DNA from: Candidatus Poribacteria bacterium
GTDB taxonomy: Bacteria > Poribacteria > WGA-4E > WGA-3G
Direction: 5' to 3'
Assembly (NCBI GenBank): GCA_009843785.1
Contig: VYCT01000283.1
Coordinates: 1 to 57,818, forward strand
Length of the DNA stretch: 57,818 nucleotides
A program made the translations under genes and the position numbers. This document shows positions 35,463 to 44,341 of this stretch, piece by piece (positions within the stretch are counted from its first letter, which is position 1; each line of letters opens with the position of its first letter). The notes beneath the pieces are model-generated. The model was not told the DNA's origin and made no database searches. It worked only from the letters and a program-made list of their open reading frames with translations.

Positions 35463-35648
35463 TTAATAACTATCAGCAGGAATAGCCGTTAGCCATCGGC
35501 AGTCAGCAAAGAAAACATTGTAGGTAGTATTGTTTTGAGAACTGCCACAAGTACACTCTTTGCCGAAAGCCGATAGCCTTTCTTGCCGAAAGCCTTTCTT
35601 GCCGAAAGCCGACGGCTGATAGCCGATAGCCATTAAAGGAGCAAAATT
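35463..35648. repeat. tandem GCCGAAAGCC-type intergenic repeats
   Basis: The gap between the two glycosyltransferases is filled by units such as CTTTCTTGCCGAAAGCC (three in a row at about 35564-35616) and GCCGATAGCC / GGCTGATAGCC inverted pairs. It is a simple repeat, probably a dispersed one, with no coding signal. Confidence 0.6.
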
Positions 35649-37295
35649 ATGGTATCTCGACAGCGTTATCAATTAAAACGTCATCATAAATTTGAACAGG
35701 ATGATCGCAAGTATGTGGCGGACCTTGAGACGGGTGACCTTGTTCAGGTAAACGATGTGGAATGGGAGATTCTGGCGCGTTATGCGTCACAGACACGGCA
35801 TCGGATGGTAGAGCGGTTGAAAGGGAAGTACAAATTAACGGCTATCTTTGAAGGGATTGAGCGTTTGGAACGGCTTGGAGAGCAGGATATCCTTTTAAGC
35901 CCGATTGTTGAGCCTATTGCGCCAATGCGTGCGAATAGGAAGCAGACGGATCGGATGCCGAAGTTGTTGGTCCCATTCCATTTTACGCAGGAGAAGTCGG
36001 CGTTGGATTACCTCACAGGGTTGAACCGCTACCAGTTTTTGCGGCACCTTTCGGCGTTCGTTGAGTTGGAAACATTGGCTTTTTCTGAGATTGGTGAGAA
36101 AAAGGAGATTCCAGATTTCGACGAGGTTCGGGTTCGGAAGGTAGATATCCCGAAAAGTAGTGCCTTGATGGCGCCGTGGTATGCGCTTGATGGGTATGAT
36201 GGTATCTTACTCCTTTCGCAATTCTTGACAGAGGATTTGTTCTATTATCGCGTGCCTGATGTTCCGGTTGTTCACTGCATAGAGGGTGTCCAGCAGCTAC
36301 AACACGTTTTGCCAAAAACACTCTTGACGCTCAGTGCTTTCCAGCGTTCAAAAGATACGCTGGTGGTGAAGGCATCGTGGATGAAGGAATGGCTGGCTGA
36401 ATTGGGGGTGCCGGTGGAAAATGTGCGTGTGATTCCCGATGGGATAGACATTGGCGCGCCAATCGGCGATAAGGTGCTGGCAAAGCAGCACACCGCTGCT
36501 ATCTTTGAGAAGCCGATGTTCACAAAGCAACCCGTTGTTGGATTGATCTCTGGATTTGAACCCAAGCGCGGCGCGGCGTGGATCACTGCGTTTGCGCGTG
36601 CTAATCCGCATCTCGCTATTTTTGTCTATGACGCGATGTTGGCGGAACACTACCAACATCCGCCGGAGAACGTGGTCATTTTTCGAGCGGATGATGAGGA
36701 GACCTTATCGGTTTTACCGATATTTTTTCAGGCGTTGGATCTGGTATGTTTTCCCGCGATGCCGGGGACTCCGCTCTCGATCGTTTTGGAGGCGATGGCG
36801 TTTGGTGCCCCTTGCGTTGCGATGTCAAAGTATGGGATGCCAGAAGAGGTTGCGAGTGCCGGGGTTGCTGTAGCGGCGGACTGGGACAACTTTGGCAATT
36901 TCCGAGTGCCGATGGCGGAGTTATCAAAAACTATACACAAGTGGTTGAAGCCTTCCCAGGTGCGTGGGGTGTGTGAAAATTTTTCGGAACGGATCGTTCA
37001 ACGACATACGCGGAAGGGCACTGCGGGGGCGATTGTTCGGGTGTTTGAAGAGAGTTTTCAACGAGAAACAGACGATTTTGGGGAAACCGAAAGAACACTG
37101 TTCCCGCCAATTTTCTGTCGTCAGTACGAACCGGAGACGGGCGCGCTTAGGTCCTGCGTGTATCGGTTGGGAATCAATAGAGACAATAATGATCTTGAAG
37201 AGGCTTTGGCGGAGGTGTTGGCTGAGGGACATACGTCCGCTGAAGTGGCATCGGTTTTCAAGCATTTCCAGCGGGAAAGTCCCGTTTGTATGTGA
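35649..37295 (+). CDS. PqqD-like domain fused to GT4-type glycosyltransferase (2)
   Basis: A 548-residue paralogue of the preceding gene with the same three-part layout. It has an N-terminal PqqD-like domain (residues about 10-80, KYVADLETGDLVQVNDVEWEILARYASQ with IERLERLGEQDILLS), a GT-B core (about 90-460) with IPDGIDI and the donor-site stretch PGTPLSIVLEAMAFGAPCVAMSKYGMPEEVASAG, and a C-terminal helical extension (NNDLEEALAEVLAEGHTSAEVASVF). The two copies have diverged strongly, suggesting different acceptor peptides or successive sugars. The start follows AAAGGAG. The first Cys-rich precursor begins 97 bp downstream. Confidence 0.85.
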   Translation: MVSRQRYQLKRHHKFEQDDRKYVADLETGDLVQVNDVEWEILARYASQTRHRMVERLKGKYKLTAIFEGIERLERLGEQDILLSPIVEPIAPMRANRKQTDRMPKLLVPFHFTQEKSALDYLTGLNRYQFLRHLSAFVELETLAFSEIGEKKEIPDFDEVRVRKVDIPKSSALMAPWYALDGYDGILLLSQFLTEDLFYYRVPDVPVVHCIEGVQQLQHVLPKTLLTLSAFQRSKDTLVVKASWMKEWLAELGVPVENVRVIPDGIDIGAPIGDKVLAKQHTAAIFEKPMFTKQPVVGLISGFEPKRGAAWITAFARANPHLAIFVYDAMLAEHYQHPPENVVIFRADDEETLSVLPIFFQALDLVCFPAMPGTPLSIVLEAMAFGAPCVAMSKYGMPEEVASAGVAVAADWDNFGNFRVPMAELSKTIHKWLKPSQVRGVCENFSERIVQRHTRKGTAGAIVRVFEESFQRETDDFGETERTLFPPIFCRQYEPETGALRSCVYRLGINRDNNDLEEALAEVLAEGHTSAEVASVFKHFQRESPVCM

Positions 37296-37303
37296 GTGTG
37301 TTT

Positions 37304-37355
37304 CTCGTTGGAACCAGATGTTTCCCTGCTACGGTTGGGAGGCGTATCCCGCCGG
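37304..37355 (+). promoter_or_regulatory. conserved 5' leader element of peptide gene 1
   Basis: CTCGTTGGAACCAGATGTTT with the following CCCTGCTACGG and ATCCCGCCGG aligns to the leader of peptide gene 2 (44258-44309) over about 50 nt. Shared parts are CTCGT, GGAA, GTTTCC, a GG-GC core and ATCCCGC-GG. Each can form a GGAA/TTCC hairpin followed by a second hairpin just upstream of the ribosome site. A cis-acting RNA is possible. Confidence 0.4.
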
Positions 37356-37392
37356 GGTGGGATTCCCGGTAAAAAGGGAGGAGGTGAATTTG

Positions 37393-37647
37393 ATGAAAAA
37401 GAGTCTCCGCGGTAAAATCCGCGAATATATCCAGTCGGAAGAGGGGAAGGTGAGCGTGAAATCGCCACTGACGCTCGGTATAGCGGCAGGCGGTCTTCTG
37501 CTGGCACATGCCATTGTCGGAACACCACAGGCAGAAGCAGGGGAGTGTGTTAAGGGCGAAGATGAATGCCCTGCCAATCACACCTGTCGGGGTCCTTTCA
37601 TTTGGAATGGTATGGAGGAAATAGGTACATGTATACCAGATTGTTAA
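37393..37647 (+). CDS. Cys-rich peptide precursor 1 with Flp-pilin-like leader
   Basis: An 84-residue precursor. The basic N-terminus MKKSLRGKIREYIQSEEG ends in E-E-G18, like the prepilin-peptidase site of Flp pilins (F..DE.GATAIEY), but K23 stands at +5 in place of Glu. A hydrophobic helix follows (SPLTLGIAAGGLLLAHAIVG) and then an AEA-GE signal-peptidase-like site after residue 49. The 35-residue core has Cys at 52, 59, 65, 80 and 84. The ATG at 37393 has GGGAGGAGGTG upstream. It is followed by a hairpin terminator. The core should be extracytoplasmic, perhaps disulfide-linked and glycosylated; that fate is inference. Confidence 0.85.
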   Translation: MKKSLRGKIREYIQSEEGKVSVKSPLTLGIAAGGLLLAHAIVGTPQAEAGECVKGEDECPANHTCRGPFIWNGMEEIGTCIPDC

Positions 37648-37690
37648 GAGAGGCTGCGGTGTGAACCGCTGCTCTCTTCTTGACTTTTGT
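37647..37690 (+). terminator. hairpin after peptide gene 1
   Basis: GCGGT-GTGA-ACCGC forms the top of a stem extended by AGAGAG/CTCTCT with a small internal loop (37647-37677), then a weak T-rich stretch. A similar GCGGT...ACCGC hairpin follows peptide gene 2 near 44660-44687. Confidence 0.5.
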
Positions 37691-37856
37691 TTGAGTGTGT
37701 GGTGGCTTTTGCTGCCATACGCTCGGACATACGTTCCATTAAGTAAGTATTTATTGTCAGAATCAGGATTTATAGGATTACAGACGTTTATTGAATCACT
37801 CAGGACAGACGCAATCTACGCGATAGTGTCTGAAAATTAACAATCGGAGAATGGAT

Positions 37857-38876
37857 ATGAGATTGACGATGGTTTTTACTCTAATCCTCTTGATGCTGAT
37901 ATTTGGCGGTGTATGTTGGATTTTTGCGGAAGTCCCGCGGACACCGAAAATCCTGTTTACGTCCACTCGGGATGGTAATCGGGAGATCTACATGATGAAT
38001 CCGGATGGCTCCGAACAAGTAAACCTCACACAGCACCCCGCCGATGACCTTGGAGCCGTATGGTCTCCGACGGGTGAGGAGATTCTGTTCGTCTCGGATC
38101 GCCAGGGCACACGCGTGCGTGACTTGTATTTGATGGACGCGGATGGGTCGAATGTCCGGCGTGTCTTCAAGCGAAAAATAAGGGCTTGGAGAGGCAGCGC
38201 AACGTGGTCTCCGGATGGCAAACGGTTTGTCTACTGGTCCGCGGACAGAGATCGTCTCAAGTTCGGTCTCTATCTTGGGACGTTTGGGGAAGAGGATGCC
38301 GAACCTCTGCCGTACGGACGTTCCCCTGCGTGGTCTCCCGATGGTTCAGAGATCGCTTGCTCTGTCCCTCATCAATTCGGGGCTCGACTTACGTTTATTA
38401 ACGTTGACACTCTAGAAAAGGAACAACCACTTCCCGATAAAGCACTACGACGGCAATACGAACCATCCTGGTCTGCTACGGGCGACAGACTTGCGATTTC
38501 TGGGAACAAGCATCCGTTGCCGGTGATCTTGGAGAGGGAGCTGCACGACGCGTGGGCAACTAAAGACACAGTTTTTATTGTGAATCGTGATGGCACCGGT
38601 CTGCGTCAACTTGTTGAGGAAGCCGGTCCCGCGGCAGTTACTTCTGCGTTATCACCGGACGGTTCGCAAGTGCTTTATACACAGGAGACTAACGGACATA
38701 CCCAAATCTTCAAGATTGATGTGAACAGCGGGATTCGGACGCAGTTGACGCATATTGGAGGTCCTTTTCGGCGAACGAATTATGGCGGTGATTGGTTTGA
38801 TCCGGCGTATGCGTTGCCGGTCTCACCGCAGCCGGACTTGCTATCGACGACTTGGGGTGAACTGAAAAAGGAGTAA
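37857..38876 (+). CDS. secreted TolB-like beta-propeller (1) with C-terminal TTWG tag
   Basis: A 339-residue protein. MRLTMVFTLILLMLIFGGVCWIFAEVP is a signal peptide; the ATG at 37857 has GGAG at the right distance, while an ATG six bases earlier is too close. The mature part consists of PD40/TolB-type blades (TPKILFTSTRDGNREIYMMNPDGSEQ, VWSPTGEEILFVSDRQGTR, WSPDGKRFVYWS and so on). It ends PVSPQPDLLSTTWGELKKE, whose STTWGELK matches the C-terminal tag of four other exported proteins in this region. It is 65-70% identical by eye to the next gene. Role outside the membrane unknown; a surface anchor or scaffold is possible. Confidence 0.85.
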   Translation: MRLTMVFTLILLMLIFGGVCWIFAEVPRTPKILFTSTRDGNREIYMMNPDGSEQVNLTQHPADDLGAVWSPTGEEILFVSDRQGTRVRDLYLMDADGSNVRRVFKRKIRAWRGSATWSPDGKRFVYWSADRDRLKFGLYLGTFGEEDAEPLPYGRSPAWSPDGSEIACSVPHQFGARLTFINVDTLEKEQPLPDKALRRQYEPSWSATGDRLAISGNKHPLPVILERELHDAWATKDTVFIVNRDGTGLRQLVEEAGPAAVTSALSPDGSQVLYTQETNGHTQIFKIDVNSGIRTQLTHIGGPFRRTNYGGDWFDPAYALPVSPQPDLLSTTWGELKKE

Positions 38877-38896
38877 GATTTTTAGGAGAAATGGGT

Positions 38897-39901
38897 ATGA
38901 GATTATTATTGATTTTTTCCTTAACGCTCTTAGTGCTGATATGCGGGGATATGTTTCAGGTTTTTAGCGAGGTACCGACAACGCCGAAAATCCTGTTTAC
39001 GTCTAGTCGGGACGGCAATTCGGATATCTATATGATGAACCCTGATGGCTCCGAACCGGTGAACCTCACACAGCATCCCGCCAGTGATATGAGTGCTGTG
39101 TGGTCTCCGACAGGTGACCAAATCCTCTTCGTTTCGGATCGTCAAGGTACGCGGGTGCGGGACCTGTATGTGATGAACCCTGATGGTTCCAATGTTCGTC
39201 GCGTCTTCAAGAAAAAAATAACGGATTGGCGAACAAGTCCGACGTGGTCTCCTGATGGCAAAAAGTTCGCTTATATATCCACAGATCGGATCCGTATCAA
39301 GTCGGGTCTCTATCTTGGGACGTTTGGCGAAGAAGATGCCGAACTTCTACCGTATGGGAATTTCCCTGCGTGGTCTCCTGATGGTTCCGAAATCGCCTGT
39401 TCTGAACCTCATCAATTCGGGTCTCGGCTGACTTTTATCAACGTCCGCACACGCGATCGTGAACAACCGATCCCCGATAAAACCCTCCGCTGGCAACGCC
39501 ATCCGTCTTGGTCTGCTGGGGGCGATAAATTGGCGATTTCAGGTAACAAGCATCCGTTGCCGGTGGTCTTAGATAGAGCCCTGCACAACGCATGGGCGGA
39601 TAAATACGGCATTTATATCGTTAACCGCGACGGCACTGGGCTGCGGCAACTCGTTAAGGAAGCTGGTTCCGATGCACGGTTGCCTGTATTATCGCCGGAC
39701 GGTTCAGAGGTGGTTTATACACAGGAGATTAATGGACATTACCAAATCTTCAAGATTGATGTGAACAGCGGTGTTCGGACACAGTTGACACATGTTGGGT
39801 GGAATGCTGACGCAGATTGGTTTGATCCAACGTATGCGTTGCCGGTTTCACCACAGCCGGCGTTGCTATCGACGACTTGGGGAGAGATGAAAAAAAAGTA
39901 G
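38897..39901 (+). CDS. secreted TolB-like beta-propeller (2) with C-terminal TTWG tag
   Basis: A 334-residue tandem paralogue of the preceding gene, starting 20 bp after its stop. It has a signal peptide (MRLLLIFSLTLLVLICGDMFQVFSEVP), the same PD40 blades (TPKILFTSSRDGNSDIYMMNPDGSE, SPDGSEVVYTQEINGHYQIFKIDVNSGVRTQLTHVG), and the C-terminal PVSPQPALLSTTWGEMKKK. AGGAG lies 11-12 bases before the ATG at 38897. High similarity to its neighbour points to a recent duplication. Downstream (39902-40075) lie CAGTTATCAGT-type repeats. Confidence 0.85.
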   Translation: MRLLLIFSLTLLVLICGDMFQVFSEVPTTPKILFTSSRDGNSDIYMMNPDGSEPVNLTQHPASDMSAVWSPTGDQILFVSDRQGTRVRDLYVMNPDGSNVRRVFKKKITDWRTSPTWSPDGKKFAYISTDRIRIKSGLYLGTFGEEDAELLPYGNFPAWSPDGSEIACSEPHQFGSRLTFINVRTRDREQPIPDKTLRWQRHPSWSAGGDKLAISGNKHPLPVVLDRALHNAWADKYGIYIVNRDGTGLRQLVKEAGSDARLPVLSPDGSEVVYTQEINGHYQIFKIDVNSGVRTQLTHVGWNADADWFDPTYALPVSPQPALLSTTWGEMKKK

Positions 39902-40075
39902 TTTTCGGTTATCAGTCATCAGTTTTCAGTTTTGGGGTTTTGATTCACAAACGCGGTCTTTGAAACCTTTACTTTTTCTAAAGGACCAACGACTTTAAAA
40001 GGAGATGTTGTCTATTCAAAAACCTTCTTTAATTGACAACTAATGACTGATGCTCTAAAAAGGAAAGATATTTGA

Positions 40076-40972
40076 ATGTTATATGAAGATTTTGAAAGGG
40101 CGTTTGAAGCGCGGTTGCAGACACGCGCCGATGCGTATGTGAACGCCGTGGAATATCATCGCGTGCGGTTTGTACAAACAATTCAATATCTGTTGCGTTC
40201 CATCTTGGAACAGACGGATAATCTGATAAAGCAGTCTGATGCGGATTGGGCGCGCACGGAAGAAGTTGTGAGTGATATTCTCTACTGCGCGGATGTAGAT
40301 GTCGAGCAACTCTTGGCACTCGAAATTCCGAACGAGCTGACGGCGGATAGGGATTTTGAAGCGGTCAAAACGAAACTCTACGAAACGAAGTATTATCCTG
40401 TTAGTGAACACTTGAACTATATGTCGTTTCCGCCGGCTCTGGAGCGAAAGGCGTTTATCGGCAAGCATTTCAATCGTTTCAGGGAGGATTCATATTTCTG
40501 TGATCTGGGTTTCGGTCCTGGGGTGCTCACCGCGTTTATTTTACAGCAGGACGCTTCATGGCGCGCTGCGGGGGTCGATATTAGCAAGGACTGCCTTCGC
40601 CACGCGGAGCGACTTTTAGAGAAAAAAGAGGTTTCAGGAAGGAGCGAATTGTCGGTGGCAGATGTTCGCAGCCTCCCGTATCCTGACGATACCTTTGACG
40701 TGGTTGTTGCCGTTGAGGTGCTCGAGCATATCCCAGACCCTGAAATTGGTTTAGCGGAGGCGATGCGCGTCTTGAAACCGGGCGGATATGCGATTACGGC
40801 ACTCCCGGTGCAATTGCCCTTGCTGATGCATCTCCATGATTTTGATACGCCTGACGAAGTTTTGGGGCTTTACAAGAAAGTTGGACTTGAAGTTATTGAC
40901 TTTGAGGCAAAGGAGTTTCAACGTCAATCGGGTACGTTTGTGGATACGTTCGCGTTGAGCGTGAATCCTTAA
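40076..40972 (+). CDS. class I SAM-dependent methyltransferase
   Basis: A 298-residue protein. The first 120 residues are a helical, charged domain of unknown role. Residues about 125-270 are a Methyltransf_11-type Rossmann fold: motif I CDLGFGPGVLTAFIL, motif II AAGVDISKDCLRHAERL, motif III VADVRSLPYPDDTFDVVVAVEVLEHIPD, and post-motif RVLKPGGYAITALP. The ATG follows AAAGGAAAG. Placed between the propellers and the A24 protease it is likely part of the peptide system. Prepilins are normally N-methylated by a domain of their peptidase that is absent here, so this enzyme could fill that role; this is speculative. Confidence 0.88.
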   Translation: MLYEDFERAFEARLQTRADAYVNAVEYHRVRFVQTIQYLLRSILEQTDNLIKQSDADWARTEEVVSDILYCADVDVEQLLALEIPNELTADRDFEAVKTKLYETKYYPVSEHLNYMSFPPALERKAFIGKHFNRFREDSYFCDLGFGPGVLTAFILQQDASWRAAGVDISKDCLRHAERLLEKKEVSGRSELSVADVRSLPYPDDTFDVVVAVEVLEHIPDPEIGLAEAMRVLKPGGYAITALPVQLPLLMHLHDFDTPDEVLGLYKKVGLEVIDFEAKEFQRQSGTFVDTFALSVNP

Positions 40973-40995
40973 GAACGAAAGGTTTTTGTTACACG

Positions 40996-42132
40996 ATGTC
41001 GGTTTATGAATATTTTCTTATATCTTTAGCACTTATTTTCTGCGGTTATGCAAGTTGGACAGATCTGAAGACGCAGAAGATCCGCAATGTTTGTTCGCTC
41101 GGTCTTCTTTATGGGGGGACATTGAGCCAATTGATGGCGTGGTATCTCGGTACGACAACGCCGCTGTATATCTTAGGTCTTTTCTTCGGAAGTGGTCTTA
41201 TTGCGTTTGGATTCTATTGGTTCGGCATCTTCTCACCGGGGGATTCCAAACTCTTTTGGGGGTTGTGTCTGATTTTCCCGCTATCGCTTTTTAGAGACCT
41301 GAGCGGGAGCCTGAGTTTTCCGCCGTTGATCCTCGCGCTGAATATCGTTATCCCGTATTCGATGGGGCTGTTGGGATATCTACTCTACAAATTTGCGTGG
41401 ACACCGAACAAGTTGGCACTGCTTCGGGGTTTCGTGACATCAAACTTTCAGGGGGCGGGACTGCTCGAAAAACTTTTCAATCTGCTTTTCTTCATCGGTA
41501 TCGCGACCGCACTGACATCCGTGTTGGAGCTGCTCGGATGGCAACTTGACCGATTTGCGGGTCTGCTCTTGGTCTTGGCGGCGTTTGCTTTGGCGCAGAA
41601 ACTGTTATCACCTATTCCGAAAACGCCGGTGTATTATGCGGTTGTCGGGTTTGCGTGCGTGTGGTTCTCGGTTCGGTCAGCACCCTCTATACCAGTGTTT
41701 CTTTCCGGCTTCGCGTTTTTCTTGGGACTGTATCTTGTCGTTTTTGTTATCGCTAAGCAGTTGGTCCTCGGTTTAGCGAGTATCGCGTTAGATAATGCTG
41801 TTGACGTGAAGGGTCTACGGGTCGGTATGATACCGGCGGAGCAGATTATTCGGGTGCCGCAGCTGGACGGTAGTGTCCGTTATGAGAAAAAACAGGTTGC
41901 GTTTTCAAGTGGTCAGGACGACAACATCGTCGTATCACCGGATCCGGCAGGACTTGACGCAGAAGACATCGCACAATTGCAGCATCTTGCGGCAAGGGGT
42001 GCACTTGCGGAATTTGAGAATCAGATAAAGATTCAACCGTCTATTCGCTTCGCACCAGTGATCTCTGTCGGTGCAGTTCTTACTATCGTTTGCCAAGGAC
42101 CTTTTTATTTCAAACTAATACAACTGTTTTAA
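40996..42132 (+). CDS. A24 prepilin-peptidase-like membrane aspartyl protease (1)
   Basis: A 378-residue membrane protein, about seven to eight helices. The A24/TadV catalytic pair is visible: D23 in YASWTDLKTQKIRN and D83 in FGIFSPGDSKLFWG (the GxGD motif appears as SPGD). The N-terminal methyltransferase domain and CxxC pairs of PilD are absent, as in TadV. Beyond the usual length (about 150-250) there are extra helices and a cytoplasmic domain (LRVGMIPAEQIIRVPQ to EFENQIKIQPSIRF), then a last helix. The likely role is cleavage at the EEG site of the Flp-like leaders. It is paralogous to 54779 with both Asp at identical positions. Confidence 0.85.
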   Translation: MSVYEYFLISLALIFCGYASWTDLKTQKIRNVCSLGLLYGGTLSQLMAWYLGTTTPLYILGLFFGSGLIAFGFYWFGIFSPGDSKLFWGLCLIFPLSLFRDLSGSLSFPPLILALNIVIPYSMGLLGYLLYKFAWTPNKLALLRGFVTSNFQGAGLLEKLFNLLFFIGIATALTSVLELLGWQLDRFAGLLLVLAAFALAQKLLSPIPKTPVYYAVVGFACVWFSVRSAPSIPVFLSGFAFFLGLYLVVFVIAKQLVLGLASIALDNAVDVKGLRVGMIPAEQIIRVPQLDGSVRYEKKQVAFSSGQDDNIVVSPDPAGLDAEDIAQLQHLAARGALAEFENQIKIQPSIRFAPVISVGAVLTIVCQGPFYFKLIQLF

Positions 42133-42304
42133 TTTCGCAGTCAGTTTTCAGCACTCAATCATATTCTTGTGGCAGCTACGAAAAAAGGACTCGCCACAAA
42201 TTGGCTCTTAACTGATAACTGAAAGATTTTTCGCAGAAAAATCGTACTGACAACTATTACACGAAAGGATTACGAATCAACAGATTTTGATTTAATTTGT
42301 CTCT

Positions 42305-44167
42305 ATGAAACGTGCAGTCTTAATTTTAGTGCTTTTAACGGTGGTAGTAGCGTTACCGCCACTTTACTCCCAATGGTCGGAGTCTCGGAGAATCAAACAG
42401 ATACAAGAGGTGAAACAGCAAGCACGAACAGTTTTCGGAGATCAGGTGGAGACGGTCCTCTCAGAACTCGAAAGCGGCGAACCACCTTCTGTGGTGATCC
42501 TGTATACGGGCGGCACAGAGAGCCATTTGGAACCTTGCGGATGTTATCAAGAACAGTCCGGTGGACTCCCCAGACGCGCGCATGTCGTAGACCAAATTCG
42601 GCAGAACGGGTTCCCAACACTTTTGGTGGATGCCGGCAACATCTTTGATGGGAAAGAGCAAATTGATGCGAAGCGATGCGAAGTCAACCTGAAAGCGATG
42701 TCCACAATGGAATACGACGCGGTTGCACTCAGTGAATCGGATCTCGCTTATGACAAAGCTTATCTCAGCCGACAACGTACCGTCGCGACGTTTCCATTCT
42801 TAGCACCCGATGCAGCGCGAGACGACTTCACGCAGCCGTTTATCATGACACAGACAGAACAGCATGCTATTGGCTTTGTCGTAGGTGAGGCGTGCGAGGA
42901 AGTGGTATCACAAGCAGATATTGTTGTAGCTTTGGGGGAACCGGAAAATCCAGAACATATTGATGTCGTCATCCGTCCAGACGAGATTGAGACAACGGTG
43001 TCTGAAGACGGACGGCTTTATGTCGGTTCTAAACATGAAGGCAAAACGTTGGGTGTGTTGGCATTTTGGATGGATACGAGCAGAAAACTAACACGCCACT
43101 ACACAGCGGAATTGGCGTTGACTGGGGATGTCGGTGAGTCTGAATCGGTCCGTCAGCTGCTGACAGATTTTTATCGAGATGTTGCGGCTGAAAGTCCATC
43201 GCAGGATGCACGGCTTTTTACTGAGCAACTTTTAGAACAGCAGCCGAAAAACGGGTATGTCTCAGCGACAGCGTGTCAGCGATGTCATGAACAGGAATAT
43301 CAGCAGTGGTCTGCGACGCGCCACGCGTTCGCTTACGAAACGCTTTTGAAAAAAGAACGCTACTTTGACGCGGGGTGTGTCTCCTGCCATACAACTGGAT
43401 TTGGGTATCAGACGGGATTTCAGATTGGCGACTCGAATTCAACGCTTAAAGGGGTGCAGTGCGAGACGTGTCACGGTCCAGGCAAGCAGCATATCGGCAA
43501 CCCAAAAAAGAGTAATATCCGCAGCGGTGCGGATACGTCTCTCTGTTTGCAATGTCACGACACTAAGCATTCGCCCGGTTTTGAAGAGGTGGTGGCACTG
43601 CATAGAAAAGATGTCGATCATAGCCGTGCACCGATGAACTTGGAGGAACTCTTAGCGTCCCGCATCGCACGGGTAGGGAAGCCAACGTTGGAACTTTTTG
43701 TGATGAGTTATTGTCCGTACGGTGTTCAGGCGGAAGAAAAGATTATTCCGATTGTCAAAAAGTTTGGTGACGTGATCGATTTCAAGCTGCAGTTTATCGC
43801 ACAAGAGAAGGAAAATCCCTCCGCACAAGACATAACGCCGTTTACCAGTCTTCACGGCTACCCGGAAGTCGCAGAGAACATCCGGCAACTGCTGATCGCA
43901 CAGGAATATCCTGATAAGTATCTCGACTATATTTTGTGCCGCGGTAAGAAATTAGACAAGAGTTGGGAGGACTGCGCGGAGAAACTCGGTATTGATGCGG
44001 CGAAGATTCAAGCGTTGTTTGACGCTCCGGAGGCAGAGCAGCTGTTCCGGGAAAATATTGCGCGTGCCGAGGCGTTGGGGATTAAAGCCTCTCCAACAAT
44101 TTTGGTGGATGGACATAAATTCCGTGCGAATCAACTGTTACGGGCGAGTGGGACACCCTGTCAGTAG
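42305..44167 (+). CDS. metallophosphoesterase-like / tetrahaem cytochrome c / DsbA-like fusion protein
   Basis: A 620-residue protein with an N-terminal signal anchor (AVLILVLLTVVVALPPLY). Residues about 65-300 resemble the 5'-nucleotidase/metallophosphoesterase-type domain often joined to cytochromes, with TESHLEPCGCYQEQSGGLPRRA. Four haem sites CxxCH follow: C324 (CQRCH), C358 (CVSCH), C386 (CETCH), C414 (CLQCH), as in cytochrome c554-like proteins. Residues about 455-620 are a DsbA/GILT-like thioredoxin fold with SYCPYG at C470; the second Cys of CxxC is replaced by Gly, which is unusual. Inference: electrons from disulfide formation in the Cys-rich peptides could pass to the haems. No obvious ribosome site precedes the ATG. 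Confidence 0.88.
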   Translation: MKRAVLILVLLTVVVALPPLYSQWSESRRIKQIQEVKQQARTVFGDQVETVLSELESGEPPSVVILYTGGTESHLEPCGCYQEQSGGLPRRAHVVDQIRQNGFPTLLVDAGNIFDGKEQIDAKRCEVNLKAMSTMEYDAVALSESDLAYDKAYLSRQRTVATFPFLAPDAARDDFTQPFIMTQTEQHAIGFVVGEACEEVVSQADIVVALGEPENPEHIDVVIRPDEIETTVSEDGRLYVGSKHEGKTLGVLAFWMDTSRKLTRHYTAELALTGDVGESESVRQLLTDFYRDVAAESPSQDARLFTEQLLEQQPKNGYVSATACQRCHEQEYQQWSATRHAFAYETLLKKERYFDAGCVSCHTTGFGYQTGFQIGDSNSTLKGVQCETCHGPGKQHIGNPKKSNIRSGADTSLCLQCHDTKHSPGFEEVVALHRKDVDHSRAPMNLEELLASRIARVGKPTLELFVMSYCPYGVQAEEKIIPIVKKFGDVIDFKLQFIAQEKENPSAQDITPFTSLHGYPEVAENIRQLLIAQEYPDKYLDYILCRGKKLDKSWEDCAEKLGIDAAKIQALFDAPEAEQLFRENIARAEALGIKASPTILVDGHKFRANQLLRASGTPCQ

Positions 44168-44257
44168 AAAAGGTTTATAGACTTAAACGCAACTCTCTGA
44201 GTTGGGTCGGTTTTAAACATTTTCGGCGGGGCAGCTCTACTCCTACTTGCGAGGCAA

Positions 44258-44309
44258 CTCGTGCTGGAAATGGGTTTCCTGACAGCGATGCGGAAGCTAA
44301 TCCCGCTGG
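44258..44309 (+). promoter_or_regulatory. conserved 5' leader element of peptide gene 2
   Basis: CTCGTGCTGGAAATGGGTTT, then CCTGACAGCGATGCGG and ATCCCGCTGG, aligns with 37304-37355. GGAAA/TTTCC and GCGG/CCGC hairpins are enclosed by GTGCT/AGCAC, which would give a three-way junction ending near the ribosome site. The leader of peptide gene 3 has only a faint match (GGCGGAACGTCAATC). Confidence 0.4.
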
Positions 44310-44341
44310 ATAAGAGCACCAGCAGAAAGGAGAACCCATAA

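Noticed and set aside
37304-37355. c-di-GMP or other known riboswitch upstream of the peptide genes
   Set aside because: I could not match the conserved cores of GEMM, TPP, cobalamin, THF or SAM classes; only the similarity between two leaders is claimed.
36964-37392. Upstream extension of peptide gene 1 to a 227-residue protein
   Set aside because: The extension is out of frame within the glycosyltransferase gene, and the ATG at 37393 has an excellent Shine-Dalgarno and a leader conserved with the other two precursors.
37293-37392. TGA ending the second glycosyltransferase read as selenocysteine
   Set aside because: The continuation (Arg/Gly-rich) has no family similarity, and the region is better explained as the leader of peptide gene 1.
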